NCBI GenBank assembly: GCA_018830205.1
Contig: JAHJSX010000080.1
Location: forward strand, 1-7,381
Length of the DNA: 7,381 nt
Reading direction: 5' to 3'
From: an archaeon
GTDB lineage: Archaea > Hydrothermarchaeota > Hydrothermarchaeia > Hydrothermarchaeales > Hydrothermarchaeaceae
In this document: positions 1 to 5,466 of the stretch, in pieces
Numbering within the stretch: position 1 is the first letter of the stretch
Layout: every line of letters begins with the position of its first letter
The notes under the pieces: generated by a model
Seen by the model: the letters and a program-made list of their open reading frames with translations, nothing else
The model's database searches: none
What the model was told of the DNA's origin: nothing
Made by a program: the position numbers and the translations under genes

Positions 1-590
1 GAGCTCTCAAGCACGATGCTCGTTGTGAGGACCCGTGTGTGGTAGCGGATGTTTCCGCCCACTATTATGACTGCCCCCACCTCTGAGAAGGCGCGCCCCA
101 GTCCGCTCATGAGCGCTGTAAGGAGGCCGTAGCGTATCTCAAAGAGCGAGATATAAATCGTCTGTTTTTGCGTAGTCCCGAGAGAGGTAATGAGGTCGCG
201 CACGTCGCGCTCCATGCCCTCGGTGGCAGAAAGTGTCACGCCCGCTATTATAGGGAATGCTATTATGAACTGGGCAAGCGCCATAATCCCTGGCGTAAAA
301 AGCATTCCAGTAAAACCGAGGAGTCCGCGGTTTGAGAAGATTAAAAATAGGAAGAGGCCAACTACCACAGGCGGGAGGCCCATGAAGGTGTTGATGAGGT
401 TTACAATGAGCCTCTTTCCCCTGAAGCTTTTGAGGCCGATTAGGATTCCAAGGGGCATAGCGAGGGTGGCTGCGAAAAAAACGCCTGTAAATGAGACTGC
501 GAGGGACAGCAGTGTGATGTGGACGATTTCAGGGTCAAGCGAGACAATGAGTTCGACTGCTTTTACCAGTGAATCAATAAAAAGCCCCAT
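1..590 (-). CDS. tupB: Tungstate ABC transporter permease TupB (3' end cut by the window edge)
   Basis: Membrane permease of a TupABC-type tungstate importer. It would carry tungstate, delivered by TupA, across the cytoplasmic membrane using energy from a TupC ATPase. The minus frame is open from the ATG at 590 to the left edge, giving 196 residues with no stop. Several hydrophobic segments are visible (about 24-52, 63-86, 100-121 and 155-178). The EAA-type cytoplasmic loop that contacts the ATPase spans about 133-166 and contains LITSLGTT. It is followed by GRAFSEVGAVIIVGGNIR (165-182) and HTRVLTTSIVLE, a stretch I recognise as typical of TupB rather than ModB or phosphate permeases. Family members run about 220-230 residues, so roughly 30 are missing. 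The start lies 4 nt after the tupA stop, with a GGAG Shine-Dalgarno at 601-598, so the two genes are co-transcribed. Molybdate transport is the main alternative. Confidence 0.93.
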   Translation of the reverse strand, partial: MGLFIDSLVKAVELIVSLDPEIVHITLLSLAVSFTGVFFAATLAMPLGILIGLKSFRGKRLIVNLINTFMGLPPVVVGLFLFLIFSNRGLLGFTGMLFTPGIMALAQFIIAFPIIAGVTLSATEGMERDVRDLITSLGTTQKQTIYISLFEIRYGLLTALMSGLGRAFSEVGAVIIVGGNIRYHTRVLTTSIVLES

Positions 591-594
591 TTAC

Positions 595-1407
595 CTACTC
601 CATGCACTCGCCGTGAAGGGGTGTGAAAAGGGCCTCGCCGTCCTTTGTGAACTCGCCTATCATCTTTTGCCCCTCTTTTGACATAATCCACCCCATAAGC
701 TGCTGCGCCCCTATGTAATTGACCTCCGGGTTGTACTCTAGGCTTACCACGATTATCGCATATGGGTTAAAAAGGAGCTCGTCGCCTTCAACCATAATGT
801 CAAGGTTTACGTTTTCCTTCATGGACAGGTAAGTGCCTTTGTCCACAAGGGTATACGCCCCTTTCTCGCTTGCAACGAGCAGGGTTTTCCCCATCCCTGT
901 GCCTGTTTCCACGTACCAGCTTCCTAAATAGTAATCGCCGCCAGCAGCGTCCCAAAGCACAAGCTCTTTTTTGTGGGTGCCGGAGTCGTCGCCGCGGGAG
1001 ATGAATGTGGAGTCTGCGTTCAAGATTCGCCTGAGTGCATTGATGGCTGTTTTTCCCTTTACTTCTGCAGGGTCGTCTGGCGGGCCCACAATCAAAAACT
1101 CGTTGTACATGACGCAGTGCCTCCATGTGCCGTATCCCTCCTCAACGAATTCTATCTCATCTTCAGGCGAATGAACCAGTATTATGTCAACGTCCCCGCG
1201 CCTGCCGTATTCAAGGGCCTTGCCCGTGCCAACGGATATAACCTGAACCTCAATACCATATTTCTCTTCAAATGCGGGAAGCATGTAGTCAAGCAGGCCC
1301 GAGTCGTATGTGCTCGTTGTCGTGGCCATTACAACCTCATCAGGCCCGCCAAGACACCCGCCGAGAATTAAAACAGCAAATAATGCTAATTGTATTCCTC
1401 GCAGCAT
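595..1407 (-). CDS. tupA: Tungstate-binding lipoprotein TupA
   Basis: Extracytoplasmic solute-binding protein of the tungstate ABC importer, 270 residues, full length for the family. An N-terminal signal sequence ends in a lipobox-like L15-G16-G17-C18, so the mature protein is probably lipid-anchored to the outer face of the membrane. The TTTST motif (29-33) is the oxyanion-contacting signature of TupA and separates it from ModA and WtpA. SRGDDSGTHKKE (137-148) and NPYAIIVV (214-221) are further family hallmarks. The first base of the start codon lies about 27 nt from the centre of a TATA box, and there is no Shine-Dalgarno, so the mRNA is probably leaderless and this ATG is the natural start. 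tupB follows 4 nt after the TAG stop. Tungstate is preferred on motif grounds; molybdate binding cannot be excluded. Tungsten is a cofactor metal of formylmethanofuran dehydrogenase and aldehyde:ferredoxin oxidoreductases. Confidence 0.95.
   Translation of the reverse strand: MLRGIQLALFAVLILGGCLGGPDEVVMATTTSTYDSGLLDYMLPAFEEKYGIEVQVISVGTGKALEYGRRGDVDIILVHSPEDEIEFVEEGYGTWRHCVMYNEFLIVGPPDDPAEVKGKTAINALRRILNADSTFISRGDDSGTHKKELVLWDAAGGDYYLGSWYVETGTGMGKTLLVASEKGAYTLVDKGTYLSMKENVNLDIMVEGDELLFNPYAIIVVSLEYNPEVNYIGAQQLMGWIMSKEGQKMIGEFTKDGEALFTPLHGECME
598..601 (-). promoter_or_regulatory. Shine-Dalgarno site of tupB
   Basis: GGAG on the minus strand, 7 nt before the tupB ATG at 590 and overlapping the last codons of tupA. 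It fixes the tupB start and fits an internal gene of a polycistronic transcript, unlike the first genes of the transcripts here, which lack a clear site. Confidence 0.7.
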
Positions 1408-1420
1408 GACCGGATATGAG

Positions 1421-1448
1421 GGGCCAATCTAAATAAATATGTTGGCCC
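1421..1448. promoter_or_regulatory. Perfect 7-bp inverted repeat around the tup TATA box (candidate operator)
   Basis: GGGCCAA at 1421-1427 and TTGGCCC at 1442-1448 are exact inverted copies, 21 bp centre to centre, about two helical turns. The tup TATA box lies between them. One arm covers the BRE position and the other sits between the TATA box and the predicted start of transcription. A dimeric repressor bound here would block TBP/TFB, so this is a candidate tungstate-responsive operator. The binding protein is unknown. A hairpin at the 3' end of the vapBC transcript is the alternative reading, since the repeat begins just after the vapC stop. Confidence 0.5.
1428..1446 (-). promoter_or_regulatory. 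Archaeal BRE/TATA promoter of tupAB
   Basis: On the minus strand an AT-rich box ATTTATTT (1438-1431) is centred about 27 nt before the first base of the tupA ATG at 1407. It is preceded by GCCAACAT (1446-1439) in the BRE position. Initiation about 26 nt from the box centre would fall at or within a few bases of the ATG, predicting a leaderless mRNA. The element lies in the 43-nt gap between vapC and tupA, so tup has its own promoter. Confidence 0.65.
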
Positions 1449-1450
1449 AC

Positions 1451-1828
1451 TCAAAGGACAATTACATTTTCAAGGCCGTCAAAGTCCCTGTCCTTTGTTA
1501 AAAGTTTCTGCTCAGAGCTTGCTGCAGAGGAGGCAATGAACCCATCGATAAGACTGAACTTGTTTTTTCCGGCCTTTCTCTGCTTTTGTTTTATCCTTGA
1601 GCCCTCGAGGCATATGTCCTCCGTCAGGTCCGTAAAATAGCACATCTTCCCCAGCCAGCTCAGGGCTGTTGTGGGGTCTAAATCATTCAAATAGCACCAA
1701 TCGGCGACTTCGCCAACCTGTATTATTGAGGAGTACAGCGGTTCTCTCTCAACGACTTTTTTCATATAGCCTGCAACCGCTGCGTCCTTTCTAATCAAGT
1801 CAATTAAAATTGATGTGTCCAGGAACAT
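1451..1828 (-). CDS. vapC: VapC-type PIN-domain ribonuclease toxin
   Basis: Toxin of a type II toxin-antitoxin pair, 125 residues, a usual VapC length. VapC proteins are Mg2+-dependent ribonucleases that cleave tRNA or rRNA and arrest growth when free of antitoxin. The acidic residues of the PIN active site are all in place: D4 in MFLDTS, E40 in VGEVADW, D95 in FSLIDGFIA, and D113/D115 in TKDRDF. Nothing looks truncated, so the enzyme should be active. Its ATG overlaps the TGA of the antitoxin by one base (TGATG), with GAGG and AGGT upstream inside the antitoxin gene, so translation is probably coupled. The RNA target cannot be told from sequence. Confidence 0.92.
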   Translation of the reverse strand: MFLDTSILIDLIRKDAAVAGYMKKVVEREPLYSSIIQVGEVADWCYLNDLDPTTALSWLGKMCYFTDLTEDICLEGSRIKQKQRKAGKNKFSLIDGFIASSAASSEQKLLTKDRDFDGLENVIVL

Positions 1829-2046
1829 CAGTACCTGTCCTCATATTCCCTCTTGAAAGGTTTTGCATCAGGATAAAGGCCCAAAAGTTCATTAAAAGCC
1901 TTCATACGCTTCGACTTGGCAATAGGTATCATCAACTTTATGTTTTCCCCTTCTTTTGCATTGGCTTCGTCAAGGATTTCTTTGGGGATTATCACACCTT
2001 TTGCGTTGCCAATCCTGCGTACTTTGACCTCAAATATTCCTGTCAT
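1828..2046 (-). CDS. vapB: VapB-type AbrB/MazE-fold antitoxin
   Basis: Antitoxin partner of the PIN toxin, 72 residues. Residues 5-42 (FEVKVRRIGNAKGVIIPKEI and the following GENIKLMI) form a swapped-hairpin AbrB/SpoVT domain, the DNA-binding half that normally dimerises on its own promoter. The charged C-terminal tail (about 45-72, rich in K, R, E and D, with KPFKREYED) would be the segment that covers the VapC active site. It precedes the toxin and overlaps it by one base. Two tandem GTTATAAC palindromes just upstream are the likely autorepression site. The start ATG fits a TATA box about 23 nt upstream; a weak GTGAT match to the ribosomal 3' end also sits before it. Confidence 0.88.
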   Translation of the reverse strand: MTGIFEVKVRRIGNAKGVIIPKEILDEANAKEGENIKLMIPIAKSKRMKAFNELLGLYPDAKPFKREYEDRY

Positions 2047-2057
2047 TTATATCACTT

Positions 2058-2073
2058 GTTATAACGTTATAAC
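2058..2073. promoter_or_regulatory. Tandem GTTATAAC palindromes: promoter/operator of vapBC
   Basis: Two exact copies of the 8-bp palindrome GTTATAAC lie head to tail at 2058-2065 and 2066-2073, making a perfect 16-bp palindrome as a whole. Each contains TTATAA; the distal copy is centred about 23 nt before the vapB ATG and can serve as the TATA box. Autoregulation by AbrB-type antitoxins through palindromes over the promoter is established for such modules, so this is probably where VapB or VapBC represses its own operon. Confidence 0.65.
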
Positions 2074-2098
2074 TTAACTACTCTAAAACTCTTTGAAC

Positions 2099-3061
2099 TT
2101 ACACAACCTTTGCAAGCATGTGCGCAAGGCCAAGGCACGGCAGGTTGTCATATGCGGGCGTGACTGCCTGGAGGTCTGTGGCCTCAAGAGATGTCCTTTC
2201 GCACGCCTCTTTTGCCAGAACCCTGCCAAAGCCAGCGATGCATGCCCTTTTTCCCCCGTGCCTCTCAATAGTGTCTGCAATACGCTCCACCTGCCTATCA
2301 CTCACGTATTCGCAGATTTCATTGATTTTTCTCTTGCCAATTTCATCAAGGTCTGCACACAAAACCCGGGCGATTCTCTGCATTGACTCGTCCTTGCTTT
2401 TGCCTTTTCCATCCGGCGTGTCGCATGAATATTCATTCTCGCTGATTATGCCAAGGACGTTGTAGACGTCTGCCGTAATCGCAAAGTACTCCGATGAGAG
2501 TGGAACCATTTTCCCATCAAAGGGAACGCCGTCAACGATTGCAGTTACAGGCGTGCGCAGTAGGCCCGTGTAAAGGAGCTGGCAGGCCTTCAGCCGCTCG
2601 AGGTCGGTCTTCGGGTATTTCCTGCCTTTGTCAAAAGGAATGATGTCAGTTGTCGTGCTGCCGCAGTCGATTAGGAGGCCTTCCCCAAACTCCCGCTCAA
2701 GGTAATAGGTGCTTGCAAGAAAGTTCGCTGCTGCGAGGTCAGCAGGATTTTTTATTTCGTCTGCGTTTATAAGGGTTCTATCCAACGTCAGGTAAAGTGG
2801 GCTTTCAAAGACGTCCTCGCAGACGTCGACAATAAATTGCACGCCCTCCTCTTTTGTGGCAAAGACGTCAGACAGCTCGGCTGTCATCGTTATTCCTACA
2901 CGGTCACAGTCTTCTGCGAGGCCAGCAAGAAATGCCCCGAATTCCTCTTTCTTCTGCCAGAAGGGAAAGTAATGGATTTCGCTTGCAACTGACCCTGTAT
3001 CAGAATCAAACGCGAGCCGCTTGGTGTTGGCGCCTCCAATGTCAAACGTCAGAACATTCAT
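2099..3061 (-). CDS. mfnF: Methanofuran biosynthesis protein MfnF (APMF-Glu synthase, ASKHA/hydantoinase-like family)
   Basis: Predicted to join gamma-glutamyltyramine to the aminomethylfuran diphosphate unit with loss of pyrophosphate, giving the core of methanofuran, the C1 carrier of formylmethanofuran dehydrogenase. The protein has 320 residues, full length. Two glycine-rich nucleotide/phosphate-binding loops of the ASKHA fold are clear: FDIGGANTKR (6-15) and LIDCGSTTTDI (130-140). Other stretches I recognise from this family are TMTAELSDVFATKEEGV (58-74), YTGLLRTPV (164-172), SSEYFAITADVYNVLG (189-204) and TPDGKGKS (215-222). Its ATG overlaps the mfnD stop by 4 nt (ATGA), so the two genes are translationally coupled. 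No clear Shine-Dalgarno is seen. It is the last gene of the wecC-mfnD-mfnF unit. The family was earlier annotated as an uncharacterised H4MPT-linked C1 transfer protein. Confidence 0.9.
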   Translation of the reverse strand: MNVLTFDIGGANTKRLAFDSDTGSVASEIHYFPFWQKKEEFGAFLAGLAEDCDRVGITMTAELSDVFATKEEGVQFIVDVCEDVFESPLYLTLDRTLINADEIKNPADLAAANFLASTYYLEREFGEGLLIDCGSTTTDIIPFDKGRKYPKTDLERLKACQLLYTGLLRTPVTAIVDGVPFDGKMVPLSSEYFAITADVYNVLGIISENEYSCDTPDGKGKSKDESMQRIARVLCADLDEIGKRKINEICEYVSDRQVERIADTIERHGGKRACIAGFGRVLAKEACERTSLEATDLQAVTPAYDNLPCLGLAHMLAKVV

Positions 3062-4002
3062 TGTATCCAGATAGAATAATCACCAAATGATACAAAGCTG
3101 TTTTGCTTCTTCGAACCTTTTTTCAGTGTGACGCTTTTCTTTGCCTCAAAATTTGGAATGCGTTCATGATAATAATTATCCAAAACAAGCTTTGAGATGT
3201 TGAAGCCGTAAACATCGTTTAGAGCGATTATGGGGGTGGTTGGTCTTGGATTTATCTCTATAATGTTTACGCGGTCGTTTAAGATAAAGTCGATGCCAAC
3301 AAGGCCGTGGAGACCTTTTATCCTCTCAGCCGCTTTTATTATCTCTTCTGTTTCTGCGTCGGTTTCGAGCGGGATTTTGGCACCAGTGTATTTGAAATCC
3401 TCAATCTCCTGGGTGTTCAAGCTAAGTATTTGTACTTCGTCGCCAACGAGCAGGGTCGCGCTTGCAGGGGTGCCCTTGACGTATTCCTGCAGGAGATACC
3501 CTTCCGGGACATTTTTTAATTCATCTTCATTTCTCAAAAGCGCAACGCCCTCGCACGAGACGCCGTCTCTTGGTTTTGCAATTAGTGGGAAATTAAGTGA
3601 TGTTGAGCTATCATATAACTCGGTTTTTGGTGTTTGAAGGCCGTGCAGGGCCTCGTATGTAGCTAGTTTGTCTGCCGCAATCTCAATAGCCCCCGGAGTC
3701 GAACCGAGGTTCACGTTTCCAGATTTTTCTGCTTCCACTGTCAGATTATGCAGCACCCCAGCTGACTCCGGAGCAATGACAAGAAAAAAATCAGATTTTT
3801 CCGAATAATCGAAAAATAATTCTTCGTAATTTTTTACGCGCGGAAAATTGTCAAAATCTGAAATCCTTGAATCAATGAATGTTGACACGTCTTCAAAACC
3901 GGACTCCAGAGTCTTGAACATGCCCATACCCTCGACGGTGATAGATGGCTCAAGTTCTGCGAATGCGCCGCATGTGGCGTACTCGAAAAGAAAAACAGAC
4001 AT
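3058..4002 (-). CDS. mfnD: ATP-grasp ligase MfnD (tyramine-L-glutamate ligase)
   Basis: Predicted cytoplasmic ligase that uses ATP to attach the gamma-carboxyl of glutamate to tyramine, an early step of methanofuran synthesis. The protein has 314 residues. The ATP-grasp fold is visible: DK at 111-112, FPLIAKPRDGVSCEGVALL (138-156) with K143 in the ATP-binding strand, the hinge LLQEYVKGTP (170-179), and the metal-binding acids D238 in GLVGIDFI and E249/N251 in IIEINPRPTTPI (247-258). The N-terminal FEYATCG is like the start of other MfnD proteins. It starts immediately after the wecC TAG with no gap and overlaps mfnF by 4 nt. On sequence alone only an ATP-grasp carboxylate-amine ligase is certain; the specific call rests on the motifs plus adjacency to mfnF. 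Confidence 0.86.
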   Translation of the reverse strand: MSVFLFEYATCGAFAELEPSITVEGMGMFKTLESGFEDVSTFIDSRISDFDNFPRVKNYEELFFDYSEKSDFFLVIAPESAGVLHNLTVEAEKSGNVNLGSTPGAIEIAADKLATYEALHGLQTPKTELYDSSTSLNFPLIAKPRDGVSCEGVALLRNEDELKNVPEGYLLQEYVKGTPASATLLVGDEVQILSLNTQEIEDFKYTGAKIPLETDAETEEIIKAAERIKGLHGLVGIDFILNDRVNIIEINPRPTTPIIALNDVYGFNISKLVLDNYYHERIPNFEAKKSVTLKKGSKKQNSFVSFGDYSIWIQ

Positions 4003-5325
4003 CTAATAGCCCACGCCGAAGTAGCGGAAATCTGATTCTGCGGCAAGTTTTGGGTCGATGATGCGCCGGCCGTCAACAATGACGCCCGGCTTTTTGAGGA
4101 TTTTTGAGAGTCTTGCAAGGTCGAGGCTCTTGTACTCATTGTGGTCTGTGACAATCACAAGGCAGTCCGCATCGCGGGCCGCGTCCTCGAGGTTGTTTGA
4201 GAACTTCTTCCCGAAGTCCTGGCTCACGAACGGGTCGTGGGAGAAGACGTCGCATTTCATCCTGGCCAGAGTCTCGATTATCTCTTTTGACGGGGTTTCC
4301 CTGATGTCATCTGTGTCTCCCTTGTAAGCAATTCCGAGAATTGCAACCTTTGAGTCCGAAATTTTCTTGTCAGCACTGCCCAGTGCCTTCTCAATCATCT
4401 TCAAAAGGTGCTTGGGCATGTTTTCGTTTACCTGCCTCGCGGAAGTTATGACCTTGAGTTCAACACCAAGCTCTCGTGCCTTTCCAATCAGGAAGTGGGG
4501 GTCTTTGGGGATACAGTGCCCGCCGACCCCTGTTCCCGGTCGGAGGAGGTTTACCCGGGGGTGCTTGTTTGCCATCTCTATGGCGCTCATCGCATCCACC
4601 CCGAGCTTTTCGCAAAGCATTGCGATTTCGTTCGATAGGGCTATGTTTACGTCTCTGAATGTATTCTCTATGACCTTGACCATTTCTGCGGTTTTTATGT
4701 CTGTTGTGATTAGCTCGCCGGTTGTGATTTGTGAATACAGGGCGCTTGCAAGCGCAGCGCTCTCATCGGTTATGCCGCCCACAATCCTTGAGTTTTTCTG
4801 GATTTCCTCGATTGTTTTTGTTGGTATGGCCCGCTCCGGGGAATATGCAAGGTAGAAGTCATGGCCTGCTCTAAGGCCGCTTTCCTCAAGTATCGGCAAA
4901 AGCTCCCCTTCTGTTGCACCCGGCGGCAGTGTGCTCTCGATTATAATAAGAGACCCCTCCCTGAGGTTTTTCGATATAGTGGAAATCGCAGATTTAATTG
5001 CCGAAAGATTCGGCTTCTTCTCGTCGTCTATTGGCGTTTGAACGACGACAAGGATGACATCGCTTTCTTGAACTACTGAATCAGTGTCAAGAGTTGCCTC
5101 CAGATTGCCGCTTGAAACCGCCTGCGATACCATGGATTCGATGCCGTTCTCGTTGATCGGGGACTCGCCGCGGTTTATGGTTTCGACGATTTTTGGATTG
5201 ATATCGCCCCCTTTGACCCTGAAGCCCTTCTTCGCTAATATGGTGGCCATTGGCAGTCCTACGTATCCCATGCCCAGGATTCCCACACGGCACGATTTAC
5301 CTGAGATTGCATCCATTAATGTCAT
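4003..5325 (-). CDS. wecC: UDP-N-acetylhexosamine (probably UDP-ManNAc) 6-dehydrogenase, WecC-like
   Basis: NAD+-dependent dehydrogenase that oxidises C6 of a UDP-sugar to a uronic acid in two steps, feeding synthesis of surface glycans or glycoproteins. It has 440 residues from the ATG at 5325. An N-terminal Rossmann fold is shown by VGILGMGYVGLP (about 14-25). The central domain has YSPER and KVIENTFRDVNIA; the catalytic cysteine (about 271) sits in GTGVGGHCIPKDPHFL; the C-terminal UDP-binding domain has LGIAYKGDTDDIRETP. The GGHCIPKDP form is typical of UDP-HexNAc dehydrogenases, whereas UDP-glucose dehydrogenases usually have GGSCFPKD, so ManNAc or GlcNAc is more likely than glucose. A TTG lies just before the ATG and another ATG at 5316; box spacing favours 5325, with 5316 possible. 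It is the first gene of an operon with mfnD and mfnF, an unexpected partnership. Confidence 0.88.
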   Translation of the reverse strand: MTLMDAISGKSCRVGILGMGYVGLPMATILAKKGFRVKGGDINPKIVETINRGESPINENGIESMVSQAVSSGNLEATLDTDSVVQESDVILVVVQTPIDDEKKPNLSAIKSAISTISKNLREGSLIIIESTLPPGATEGELLPILEESGLRAGHDFYLAYSPERAIPTKTIEEIQKNSRIVGGITDESAALASALYSQITTGELITTDIKTAEMVKVIENTFRDVNIALSNEIAMLCEKLGVDAMSAIEMANKHPRVNLLRPGTGVGGHCIPKDPHFLIGKARELGVELKVITSARQVNENMPKHLLKMIEKALGSADKKISDSKVAILGIAYKGDTDDIRETPSKEIIETLARMKCDVFSHDPFVSQDFGKKFSNNLEDAARDADCLVIVTDHNEYKSLDLARLSKILKKPGVIVDGRRIIDPKLAAESDFRYFGVGY

Positions 5326-5351
5326 CAAACCGGTACTTTATAGGATACGCC

Positions 5352-5367
5352 TATTTTAAGCTTTCCG
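5352..5367 (-). promoter_or_regulatory. Archaeal BRE/TATA promoter of the wecC-mfnD-mfnF operon
   Basis: On the minus strand CGGAAAGC (5367-5360), a purine-rich BRE-like element, is followed by the A/T box TTAAAATA (5359-5352). The box centre is about 30 nt before the ATG at 5325, predicting a leader of 0-4 nt. A second box, TATAAA (5342-5337), lies about 23 nt before the in-frame ATG at 5316 and could give a shorter leaderless form. There is no Shine-Dalgarno before either ATG. Confidence 0.6.
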
Positions 5368-5369
5368 AT

Positions 5370-5453
5370 GAAATGGTTCTGGTGGGAATTGCAAAAGTAG
5401 TGAAATGGGCTTATTTTTTATTAAAAGTGTAAATAACCATTTCTAACCATTCC
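5370..5453. repeat. Four GAAATGG-like motifs in the spacer upstream of wecC (candidate operators)
   Basis: The spacer between the regulator gene and wecC holds GAAATGG at 5370-5376 and 5402-5408, its inverse CCATTTC at 5437-5443, and the variant CCATTCC at 5447-5453. The last two belong to tandem 10-bp units, TAACCATTTC and TAACCATTCC, exactly one helical turn apart. GAAATGGTT (5370-5378) and AACCATTTC (5435-5443) form a 9-bp inverted repeat. The 5370 copy directly abuts the BRE of the wecC promoter. They could bind a transcription factor, perhaps the neighbouring winged-helix protein, or fold as hairpins at the end of that gene's transcript. Confidence 0.45.
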
Positions 5454-5466
5454 ATAGGTAGAAAAT

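Noticed and set aside
190..681. Plus-strand open frame of 163 codons, and the other plus-strand frames across the window
   Set aside because: They lie antisense to well-identified minus-strand genes, have low-complexity or Ser/Arg-rich translations without recognisable motifs, and lack promoters or ribosome-binding sites.
5326..5328. TTG as the start codon of the wecC-like gene
   Set aside because: It directly precedes an ATG in the same frame, and nothing favours the rare TTG over the ATG at 5325.
5411..5425. T-rich tract on the plus strand as a terminator
   Set aside because: No plus-strand gene precedes it, and on the minus strand it is A-rich, so it does not fit an archaeal poly-U terminator for the regulator gene.
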